Assembly: GCF_027172205.1 (NCBI RefSeq)
Contig: NC_070614.1
Coordinates: 38,570,001-38,634,000, forward strand
Reading direction: 5' to 3'
DNA from: Podarcis raffonei
Lineage: Eukaryota; Chordata; Lepidosauria; Squamata; Lacertidae
DNA: 64,000 nt
Shown: piece by piece, positions 24,501 through 32,400 of the stretch
Position numbering within the stretch: position 1 is the stretch's first letter
How the letters are laid out: each line of letters opens with the position of its first letter
Notes under the pieces: model-generated
The model's database searches: none
What the model was told of the DNA's origin: nothing
What the model saw: only the letters and a program-made list of their open reading frames with translations
Translations under genes and position numbers: made by a program

Positions 24501-25767
24501 CCAGTGGCCAGCCCTGGGCTTCGGGGGTGCCTCACTGTGAAGCTGCCACTTGCAGTTCAATGGCTCACCAAATGGGGCAGCTGGGCTCTCCTTCATGGGA
24601 GATCAGATGGCCATCTGCTTTAGTTGAGATGCCTCCATTGCAGAGGGTTGGACTAGATGACTAGGATCCAGGTACCCTAGTTTTGGAATCTCCTGCCTGT
24701 TTAATGGAAAATTCCTCCTTTTTTTCCTCCTCACTCTCCAGGGCCGAACAGTCTTAGTTTAGCCATGAACATCTCAGCACTTGGCGCTTTTGGGAAACGG
24801 GTGTGGGTTGGCACCTCTGGCGGCACCATCATTTCCCTGCCCTTCATCTCAGGTGAGCACCTGTGTGTGTGAGAGAGAGAGAGGGAGAGGGAGAGGGAGA
24901 GCGAGTGCAGCTGCAAGTGTATACATAGCAGAGCTCCCTGGTGGCTGTTTATGTTAATTTTCTCTCTCGATTTCTCATAGAATTTGCTGGGAGCTCAGAA
25001 ACGTCTTCTCCCACTGGCATCCCTTACTGTGCTCTGGAGCAAGCCCAGATCAGCTACCACGCGCACCGCGATGCTGTTCGCTTCTTTGTCTCAGTCCCAG
25101 GTAACCAGCACGGAGGAATCGATGCCCATTCCTTGGTTCTTTGGGGGAAATAGAATTCAGTGGCTTAAAAGAACTTAAGAGCATGGAATCCAAAGCTGCT
25201 GCTGCTGCTGCTGCTACCATTCTTTAGATAATGCCAAAGATGTGCAGTTAATAGAGTACTAGAGGACAGGTCCTCGCCCCGAGGAACTTACAGTAGTCCA
25301 AATGGGATGTTACTGGAGCAAGGATCACTGTAGCCAGTCTATCGCTGTCCACAAGAGGAGAATGGTGGATATATAAATGCAAACTTCAGTTCTGTCTGTT
25401 CTTTGCTTACTTTAGGGTGTATGAACCCATCCTCTTCTGAGAGCACCACGGAATCGCACGGCCAAGAGGCACCAAGCAAACCTTGCAGCTTGGTGCTAAG
25501 TGGAGGGGAGGGGTATATCAACTTCCGGATAGGTAAGCATCTTACTTTACAGGTGTGAGGGAATGACGTGGGTACGGGATATAGGCATCCAGCCCCATTA
25601 TCCCAGCACCAGGTACAATGTCTTCTTGACTCCTTTTGGCCCTCTGTTTTTTTCCTCCTTACCCAGGCGATGACACTGATGACCGCTACGGCGACCTGCT
25701 CCTCCCGAACCCACGCTTACGCCGAGCCGAGCGAAGCCACCTCATTGTCTGGCAGGTGCAGGCCTGA
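2781..25767 (+). CDS. MAPK8IP3-like: JIP3/JIP4-family JNK-interacting / motor adaptor protein, 27 coding exons
   Basis: Exons: 2781-3080, 4752-4872, 7636-7706, 7809-7897, 9000-9087, 9254-9362, 9909-9996, 10527-10633, 10850-10901, 11485-11637, 13302-13350, 13552-13682, 14934-14987, 15613-15780, 16836-16953, 17606-17689, 18459-18512, 19982-20132, 21079-21229, 22102-22182, 22589-22656, 22747-22895, 23803-23974, 24742-24852, 24981-25100, 25416-25532, 25667-25767. Phases agree throughout and the total is 1,018 codons plus TGA. Order: RH1 (about residues 20-100), coiled coil to about 190, acidic/proline linker, leucine zipper (about 340-395), RH2 (about 410-455, with [15 protein letters not shown] and [11 protein letters not shown]), then a WD40-like beta-propeller (about 613-1018) ending [10 protein letters not shown]. 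Family members are cytosolic scaffolds linking kinesin-1/dynein, ARF6 and phospho-Rabs to cargo and JNK. JIP3 and JIP4 have about 1,320 residues; this one is shorter in the linkers. It is neither clear MAPK8IP3 nor clear SPAG9, so it may be a third paralogue. The start was chosen by alignment with the JIP4 N terminus. Confidence 0.93.
3159..3367 (+). mobile_element. Tigger-like MITE, copy 1
   Basis: Terminal inverted repeats CAGTGGTACCTCAGCTTA / ...GGTACCACTG flanked by TA on both sides (3157-3158, 3368-3369). TIR shape and TA target fit the Tc1/mariner Tigger (pogo) group. 209 bp, no coding capacity. Related copies lie at 12473-12714 and 29066-29307. Confidence 0.75.
4075..4350. repeat. CR1-group-like interspersed repeat in intron 1
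   Basis: 'caaggcattccatgggctgg', 'aggaagtactcattttgcttc' and 'aggggatgcccctgagctttc' follow the wording of a widespread sauropsid CR1-like 3' sequence. Strongly diverged. Confidence 0.4.
5905..6274 (-). mobile_element. Solo LTR of an endogenous retrovirus, copy A
   Basis: Fossil solo LTR read on the minus strand. Termini are TGTTATGTAC ... ATATTTCA with a 5-bp flanking duplication AACCC (5900-5904 and 6275-6279). Parts seen on that strand: a U3 with three 40-bp direct repeats, each holding an inverted CCAAT (6141-6260 in window coordinates), a TATA-like TATATAAAG, and an R/U5 segment with a weak poly(A)-type signal. Layout fits a gamma/class-I ERV. No internal region remains. Moderately old. 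Confidence 0.75.
7230..7472. repeat. hAT-like repeat ending 'gtcttgagccggccctg'
   Basis: Ends 'cgcctcaggcagcaaaatgtcttgagccggccctg'. Similar texts occur at 32950-33190 ('gcctcaagtggcaaggtgtcctgggcccagccctgg') and, as an edge, at 1568-1600. Probably a non-autonomous DNA transposon family. Confidence 0.45.
8505..8665 (+). mobile_element. Squamate tRNA-derived SINE, diverged copy
   Basis: Carries 'ccttggtggaacacacg', 'actgggttccgttcccggca' (box B) and the body motif 'gagctgctgccagtcagtg' ending near 'aaggcagcttcc', as in the same squamate SINE family as the copy near 240. Lies in the intron between exons 4 and 5 of the JIP-like gene. Confidence 0.6.
11805..12045 (-). mobile_element. MIR-like tRNA SINE interrupted by a microsatellite
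   Basis: The minus strand has the tRNA-like head near 12000 and the 'gaggataagtgg' type tail near 11850. Between them sits a (TG)n(AG)n run at 11888-11947. Same family as 17745-17980. Confidence 0.55.
11888..11947. repeat. Compound (TG)n(AG)n microsatellite
   Basis: About 12 TG units followed by about 17 AG units, inside the MIR-like SINE. Confidence 0.95.
12473..12714 (-). mobile_element. Tigger-like MITE, copy 2 (inverted)
   Basis: Begins CAGTGGTACCTCGGGTTA and ends GGTACCACTG. Its internal order is reversed relative to the copy at 3159, so it lies in the opposite orientation. Left flank TA; right flank TG. Lies in the intron between exons 10 and 11. Confidence 0.75.
13302..14987 (+). CDS. 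RH2 exons (11-13) of the JIP-like gene, with NAGNAG acceptor
   Basis: The middle exon encodes the RH2 helix pair, almost identical to JIP4 ([28 protein letters not shown]). In the family RH2 recognises Rab8/10/36-type GTPases, including LRRK2-phosphorylated Rabs. The acceptor reads ttcctcagCAGGCT, a NAGNAG site, so the exon may start at 13549 or 13552 and isoforms may differ by one glutamine. The last exon ends in the family's 'KKSSFWKM' segment, matching JIP4 'KKRSSIWQF'. Confidence 0.88.
15981..16309 (-). mobile_element. Solo LTR of the same ERV family, copy B
   Basis: Fossil solo LTR sharing termini, CCAAT-rich U3, TATATAAA-like box and 3' end with the copy at 5905-6274. Flanks carry CATG on both sides (15976-15979, 16310-16313). 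Its U3 repeats are of a different, longer type. Lies in the intron between exons 14 and 15 of the JIP-like gene. Confidence 0.72.
17745..17980 (-). mobile_element. MIR-like tRNA-derived SINE
   Basis: On the minus strand: a tRNA-like head (GTGGTGCAGTGGTTAGAGT and GGTTCAAATCCCC), then a core with GTGACCTTGGGCCAGTCAC, a 'gttgttgtaaggata' segment and an (ATA)-rich tail. This is the CORE-SINE/MIR layout. Confidence 0.65.
18601..18650. repeat. (GT)n microsatellite
   Basis: More than 20 GT units in the intron after exon 17 of the JIP-like gene, about 90 bp past its donor. Confidence 0.95.
18711..19086 (+). mobile_element. Sauria SINE, copy 1
   Basis: tRNA-like head with 'GAGTGGCGCTGTGGTCTAAA' (box A) and 'GGTGGTTCGAAACCC' (box B), body motif 'gcaagtagataaatagctcc', and a 3' end of 'cctttacctttttacctt'. 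This layout is diagnostic for Sauria SINEs, which are mobilised by BovB. Confidence 0.85.
19110..19240. repeat. Unclassified sauropsid interspersed repeat
   Basis: Contains 'actttaaagactaacaaatttatta' and 'ggccacttcatcagatg', which I recall as a widespread reptile repeat. I cannot name its class from the sequence. Confidence 0.45.
19982..25767 (+). CDS. C-terminal WD40-like propeller exons (18-27) of the JIP-like gene
   Basis: Ten exons give residues 613-1018. Landmarks shared with JIP3/4 are: [143 protein letters not shown] and [13 protein letters not shown]. Every donor and acceptor is canonical. A long acidic insert present in JIP4 between the first blades is reduced here to about 45 residues encoded by 21079-21229. 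Confidence 0.92.
21541..21990 (-). mobile_element. 5'-truncated L2/CR1-group LINE
   Basis: The minus strand encodes an RT C-terminal tail ([19 protein letters not shown], then a short LKAALF segment) and ends in an (ATT/TAA)n tail at 21541-21572. Same family as the split copy at 39398-47215. Lies in the intron between exons 19 and 20 of the JIP-like gene. Confidence 0.7.
22290..22570. mobile_element. Palindromic hAT-like MITE
   Basis: Ends 'ggcccccatctacgct' and 'gtgcagatgaggcc' are inverted matches. The inside holds inverted 'gggaactgt' and 'acttcccaag' blocks. Fragments with the same internal blocks recur at about 3371-3530, 4555-4660, 27283-27375, 29311-29390, 30815-30880 and 35690-35850. 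Confidence 0.5.
23070..23275 (-). mobile_element. Possible L1-like 3' end
   Basis: Starts 'tttttattaatgtttttattggg' on the + strand, resembling the rc of L1 tails with AATAAAAA, followed by A-rich sequence. No duplication found. A similar short piece is at about 60712-60800. Confidence 0.4.
23278..23645 (+). mobile_element. Sauria SINE, copy 2
   Basis: Head 'GGGTGGCACTGTGGGTAAA' and 'GGTGGTTTGAATCCC', body 'gcaagtagataaataggtacc', near-end 'agagtcggacacgactgg' (shared with BovB 3' ends) and tail of ACCTTT units. Lies in the intron before exon 23 of the JIP-like gene. Confidence 0.87.
24861..24902. repeat. (GT)n(GA)n simple repeat
   Basis: Directly follows the donor of exon 24. The rearranged copy of this exon at 38.8 kb also has a (CA)n run at the corresponding place. 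Confidence 0.85.
25195..25215. repeat. (GCT)n trinucleotide run in an intron
   Basis: About seven GCT units. A second CTG run lies at 21388-21412. Both are outside exons. Confidence 0.9.
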
Positions 25768-26810
25768 GGCTCTGGTGATGGGCACAGTCACTACTTCAGG
25801 GTGGTGTGGCACAGCTCCAGCCTAGGAGGGAATTGCACTGTGGACAGATAAGACGCTGGTGGTTGTGGGCTTCCCATCTCTCTCTCCTGCCCTCTTTCCT
25901 CACGTGTTTAACCCTCTGGTGTCTGAGGGTTGGGGCAATGACTTTTTGCAATGTTCTCAGGCCGAGGATTGTAGCAGAAGCCATCTGGATGCCAGGATCT
26001 GTTTTTTGTGAATCTGCACGGTGAGGGGATCTGCAACGGGTGGTTCCTTACCCCCAACCCCTTTCTAAATAAGCACTTCCACTGCTAAGGAACTGGAGCA
26101 CTGTGCTGCTTTGCACTAAGTCGACCTGCTCTGATACGGACTACACCCCTGTCGAATCCGGCTATGTTCATGCCTCCCTGGGTTATACAGCACCAGCAAC
26201 TTCCCTCTTAGCGGCTAGATGGTTGGGAGCCAGAATGCAGCTATCTGGGTCATGTAGAAGGGAAGAAGCCTCTGTTCCAGTTGGGAATGAAGGAAGCAGA
26301 TCTGGTGAGTTAGAGCACACAAGGCCAAGAACCAGGACTCCTAGGTTTATCTGGAAAAGGAGCAGCATCCAAGCGCATTGGAGCTACAACCACCACCACC
26401 ATCCCGTCCTCCTTTCACGTATGATTCTTTGATGCACTTTTGATTCTACGGGTTGAGACATGAGGAGATGACATGGAAAATCTTGAACTACAGGCATGGA
26501 TTTGTTGAAGGCTGTGAGGCAGCACTACTCAGAGAGGCCTGAAGGGGGAGCCCTCTCCCTGCTGTGCTGCCTTTGATCTGGAAGCAGAATATTGATTGAA
26601 TTGGTTCCCGGTGCTATTGAGCTGACCAGATCCTGGCTGCAGTTTTGGAGTGATGCTAGGGCCGGCCAGGACACACAACTCACTGTTAAGTTTCTCAGGG
26701 TTGCTGTTCCTTGTTTGTCTGTCTCACCCAAGGGTGAGGGTCTCTGGCGGCCTCTCAGGGTCTATTTCTGTGGGTTGGTTTCTAATAAAGCTTTAATTAT
26801 TATTATTACT
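25768..26810 (+). other. 3' UTR of the JIP-like gene with poly(A) signal
   Basis: After the TGA at 25765-25767 there is about 1 kb of non-coding sequence ending in AATAAA at 26784-26789, followed by an AT-rich run. No intervening splice or repeat boundary was recognised, so this is the likely 3' UTR. Confidence 0.65.
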
Positions 26811-29063
26811 ATCATCATCGTCATTGTCATCAGGTCATCCTCTTGTTTGCACACGAACTGGATTTATTGTTGGCTTCTCCCACCACAAGTTCCCCATCTG
26901 TTGTAAAAGACGTCCTACTCTCTCACACACCTTTTTTTGTGTGTATCTGCTCCTTTCTCAATAGATGTTCAGACATTACTAAAATGAGGGCTTTACTTCC
27001 TATGGGATGACCAGAAACACAACTCACATAGTAGAACCGGCAAGGGGCATGGACATCGACACTGATAAAACCAGCACGCCTTTTAGCAGGCGAGTCTTAC
27101 AGAGAAATGGGAGGGTTGCGATAATCACAACTACCGCCATTAAGCACCGACAAGGCTTCAAAGTGCATCACTGACTGGAGGAATTTTCAACAACTGGATG
27201 TGCTCACTGCGGGGGCTGTCCTCACTGCTGCTCTTTTCCACTGGGGAAAACCATTCTTTCATGCTTAGTCGGAGCAAACGAGTTTTCAGCTACAGTTCCC
27301 ATGATTCTTTGGGGGAGACGTCGCGGGCTTTAAATGTGCACTGGGTGTGCTTTAAATGTGTGGTGTGGATCTCATACTAGAGAGGGAGCGGAACTTTTCC
27401 CTGTCCACTTTCTGCACATAATTTTATACACTTCTACGGTGCTGCCTTCTGTCAAGCTGCTAAAGGGATAGAGCAGGATGCACAACTATCACACTTTTGC
27501 TCCACTACATTTTGATCCCATGGGCGTAGCCAAGGGGGGAGGTGGGGAGCATCTGCCCCCCTAAATCAAGTAAATAAAAAAACTAACTGACCAACCAACC
27601 AACCAACCGTGTTGCAATAAGCTCGCTTCTGTCCCCCCCCCTAATTCCTGCCCTCCATCATAAATCCTGGCTATGCCCATGCTTGTCCCTTTCCCTTTTT
27701 ACTATTCATTCAGCTGCCTGACAACAATTGAGCAGCCTGGCCCCGGTTGGACAGCTGATGTCACAATGTGGAGGCTTGCAAGCCAACATTGTATTACATT
27801 GGGAGAGGGGTGCATATCAGTTTCTGGTGAACCTGTTGCAGAGACGAGGTGTTCTTGAACACTGATCCTTTAAGTCACAAAAGACAGCATTTTGTGATCC
27901 TAGGAACACAGCTATGAACAAACACCCTCAAGGTAGGAGGAGCTAAGACGCCGAGTTGTTGAGCTGGGTGGGGGGTGTAAAATGCAAGCTACTTCCATGA
28001 AAATGTCAACCTACAGACTCCATTTTTTATTTTCACATATAGTTAACAGGTTCTATCGCATTCTAAAGATAATTTCCCAGTTTTCCAAAAAGGCGTTTTA
28101 CACGCATGCAAAACAACCAGAAGCGTGGCATGCAAGGCGACTCAGAATTTCTCTAATTTTGCTCAGAAGTTCATTTCATGACCCTATTGATAATTTTGCT
28201 TGCTTTCTTGGTGAACTGACAAGAAATGTAATGTTAGGAAGGAAATCTGATGAGCTTAGAACAATGAAACTTATGTATGTTGACTGATTTTGCTACATTG
28301 GTCACAAAAACACATACTCCCCCTGCCCCCCCCCAAATAACAGAAATATCTATATGTTTTAACTTTATTCTTTCCTTTGAGCTAGGGAGCATTAAGAAAA
28401 TGTGATATTAACTGAAAAGTGTTTTACATGCAGCTCTTCTTGTGACCAAAGTCACGCCACAATGGTGCAACTTAAATAGCATACAAGTGTTGTCATGTGT
28501 GTCATTTAAACCTCTTTTGAGGACTGTCAGATTTCCCCTGATAATTTAATAATTATTAGGGGAACAATCCTATGTACAGTACAAAAAACTGGTATAAAGA
28601 AAGCTAATGCGTCTTAACCTGGAGTAAAAGTACCAGCTCCATTCAGCAACAGAGCGGGCAGAGGGAAAACAAGCCTTTAAAAACTGTTCTAATGAACATT
28701 ACCATCATTTTGACACCCATGAAAGGTTTGCTCTTTACATATATTGCCACAGATGGTTTTTCCCCACCCCCCACCCCCAAATTCATACTTTTAGAGTGAA
28801 CATCATGGTTCCAGATGAATTATCAAGGTTGCAGAACTGTTACACCGGCCACATCTTTTAAATCGCAATAAGAATTAAGCATTCAAACTTCCTGAGGCAT
28901 ACTTCTTGATTATTTTTGTAGGGAAGATCCAGCCTGTTAACAAACAACTGGAGTTCAAATAATGTTACCTAAAACACAAAAGATGATGTCACCACAGAAT
29001 TACCCCCACAGTTAAAGCAACATACCCTCCTGAAAAATCCTGGAAGCTGTATTTACAGAGCTA
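26811..29063. other. Intergenic, JIP-like gene to GARIN5
   Basis: Mostly unique-looking AT-moderate sequence. Holds a short palindromic repeat piece (27283-27375) and a hAT MITE (27518-27682). No reading frame here matches a family I know. Confidence 0.5.
27518..27682. mobile_element. hAT MITE with CATGGGCGTAGCCA ends
   Basis: Inverted ends 'catgggcgtagcca' and 'tggctatgcccatg' about 165 bp apart, non-coding. Such ends are common in reptile and fish hAT MITEs. A flanking duplication is not clear. Confidence 0.6.
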
Positions 29064-29065
29064 TA

Positions 29066-29307
29066 CAGTGGTACCTCGGGTTAAGTACTTAATTCGTTCT
29101 GGAGGTCTGTTCTTAACCTGAAACTGTTCTTAACCTGAGGTACCACTCTAGCTAATGGGGCCTCCCGCTGCCGCCGCGCCGCCGGAGCACAATTTCTGTT
29201 CTCATCCTGAAGCAAAATTCTTAACCTGAAGTACTATTTCTGGGTTAGCAGAGTCTGTAACCTGAAGCGTATGTAACCTGAAGCATATGTAACCCGAGGT
29301 ACCACTG
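29066..29307 (+). mobile_element. Tigger-like MITE, copy 3
   Basis: Same TIRs (CAGTGGTACCTCGGGTTA) and flanking TA pairs (29064-29065, 29308-29309). Same orientation as copy 1. Lies about 180 bp before the first recognised GARIN5 exon. Confidence 0.75.
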
Positions 29308-29488
29308 TAGTTTCCAGCCCCTTAACAAACTGCAGTACCCGGGATTCTTTGGAGGAATTCAATTTGAACATACGGTGTGTGCATGCAGTCTGTGATTTTA
29401 AGGGAGAGGCCTCTAGTCTGGGGGAGGGGTTAGGGTGGGATTTATTTTTTTATTTTTGTTTGTTTTTATTTCCCCGTCTGTCTCCTAG

Positions 29489-32400
29489 AACGTCAGTGGA
29501 GGAGGGCTCCACGTAAAACCCACAGAGGCAGACGGGTTGCGCAGCGCCAGTCCTCAGCAACAGGGAGACTCAAGCAGCTGCTGCGGAGGCCGGAGTATTC
29601 TCCATTAGGAGAAGGGGAGATCTTTGAGGGGACCTTTCTACAGGTGATGGACCATTGGTCATGGCCGGGCAGTGGGGGGTTTTTTTCATACAAAAGGGAG
29701 ATATTTCTCTTGCATGGCTCCCTGTCGGAGGAGGGGTGCCAACTTCTAAGGGCTGAAGTCAGCCCCCCCAAAAAAACCATTCAGTTCATGGGGCTCAGCC
29801 CACCCAAGGAATGCCACAACTACGATTTAGAATGGAGTATGAGAGGTGGGGTGTGCCAAATTTTGGGCACCACTGAAATGTGAGACCCCAAGATCTGCCA
29901 CTGGAACTGATAGGGCAGAGAGTCAGGGAGCCCAAACAGGAGGAGCAGCCAGAGGCAATGACCATTTTGTGCCTCCTTCCACCCAGTTTTGATAGCGAGT
30001 TGAAGAGACTCCAGGCCCGCAGAAGGCCATCCTTTGAGGAACAGCTGGGGAAATGTCCTGTTAGTTACTCCCTGCAGCGCCCGGTCAGTTCCAGGTGCTC
30101 TAGCTTGTTTGAGGTGCCCAACACCCGTGCATTTGTTCCGTTCTTAGCAGACTCCTTACCCTCCTCTCTCCATGCAGTTAACCAAGACGGGTGAATATGC
30201 CGTGATCCACAACCAACCCAATTTAGTTATGGTTGGCATTTTGTCCAGCAGTCCAGGTTTGCTACTTCCAGACATGATGGTCATTGCCCGGGTGAGAAAA
30301 GGCATCAGAGATATAGAGGCAAAGGCTAAAGACCTGGAAGTTACTAGGTGAGACTAGCACAGCCACCCAGCTCCTGCTCTCCATCGCCCCAAAACTTTCC
30401 CAGAGAAACCACCACCACCACCTCAGAAGTTCCTAGGCTGAGTCTTTCCTCTGCCCGCAGGTTGATCTCTTTAAACCTGGTGGCGTTTCAAGTACATAGC
30501 ATGAATGAACGGCAGCTGAGAGTGAAGATGGCAAATGGCCGGAAATATTATCTGCAACTCTGTGCCCCTGCAGGGCAAGAGGACATCATCTTTCAGCGCT
30601 GGCTGCGTCTCATTTACGTCTTGAATGTGGCCAGTGGCAGGATCAGTGATCCAATCAGCTTCACGTCAACGCAATCTGGGCTCCACACGATATGGAAGAG
30701 CGCTAGCTTTCGTGCTACGCCCGAGAAGGTCAGTCTCATGAAGCAAAGCCCCCTCAAAGTCTACCACCTTTGCCCGTCACATTGGCCAACCCATCGGTCT
30801 CTGTTTCGGATGTGTACATGCACCATACATTTAAAACCTGCATTTCCCCCAAAGAATCCTGGGAAGTGTAGTTTGTTATGGGTGCCTAACCCTCCCCCTT
30901 CCCCCGCATCCCAGTCCCTGGCTGCCATCCTTGTTGTTGTTGTTGTTTAGTCCTTTAGTCGTGTCCGACTCTTCGTGACCCCATGGACCAGAGCACGCCA
31001 GGCACTCCTGTCTTCCACTGCCTCCCACAGTTTGGTCAAACTCATGCTGGTAGCTTCGAGAACACTGTCCAACCATCTCGTCCTCTGTCATCCCCTTCTC
31101 CTTGTGCCCTCCATCTTTCCCAACATCAGGGTTTTTTCCAGGGAGTCTTCTCTTCTCATGAGGTGGCCAAAGTATTGGAGCCTCAGCTTCAGGATCTATC
31201 CTTCCAGTGAGCACTCAGGGCTGATTTCCTTAAGAATTGATAGGTTTGATCTTCTTGCAGTCCATGGGACTCTCAAGAATCTCCTCCAGCACCATAATTC
31301 AAAAGCATCAATTCTTCGGCGATCAGCCTTCTTTATGGTCCAGCCTTACTGTATCCTTATACATGTGTATGACTCGCTGTCTTTCTCCATCAGCATTGGC
31401 TTGCAATTGTCATGGCTGAAGAAGACTCCAATGAAATAGTGAAGGAGCAGCTGCGTGAAGCCAACCTGGTCAAGAGCACGTCAAGATCCCTGTATGTGTT
31501 TCATCTGTATTGGGATTAACAACCCTTAACATGATATCATTGCACACAGTCCTAGTCCCCAGGTGGCAAGAGACTCCAGGGTTGCCTGTGCTTACCCAGA
31601 GTTCATTGCCTCGAAATGATGGCCAGCGGAGACACTGTTGTCTTTAGGATATACAACCTGAGCATAGGATGGAGGGACTTACATTATTAGCATCCTAACA
31701 GGTCTTGTTTCCCTACTTGGTTTCCAGGGGAGCCCCAAGTCCAGCATGGAGCAGACATGTTTCTGTGCCTCCGGCTTCCAGCATCAGCCCAAGTCACAAA
31801 CACACCTCTTACACACAGAGCCCTCCCCCTGCCCAGGACAAGGTGGCCTCCAGGGAGGGGAGGGAAATGCCCATCTCCCTTCCTGGAAAGCACCGTGACT
31901 TATCGCAGCCTAGCTCATTGTCTTTGCGATGCTGATGAGAACATTTAAGCTGGATGGGCCCTGCTACGTTAGTCCAGAGCTTTCCAAACTTGTGTGTTGC
32001 GACATGTTAGTGTGTTGGCAGCAGTGTGTAGGTGTGTCGCGTGAACCCTCCCCGTGCTCCTCCCCGGGCTGGAAAGGGGTTAGTTTAACCTCCAGTTTGC
32101 TGGTAAAACTGAGTTACTGTGTCACAAAATGATGCATGTCATGAAATGTTTGGAAAGCTCTGCATTAGTGCACTGAGGCAGTACTTTCCCTCCTTCAGCC
32201 TGTGTGCCCAATGCAGCTGCCCTGGAGTGTAGAAGGAGTTGCGTTTCATTTATTCATTATGCTTTGCACCATGGTATTGTACCTGGCCAGCTACACTAGC
32301 TGTTCACATCAGCCCAGCTTCATTACTATCAGATTAGCTTCTGCTTGTGAACACAGCAGGGGACACTGATGGGGTGGGGATGTCTTTACCCTATGCAAAG

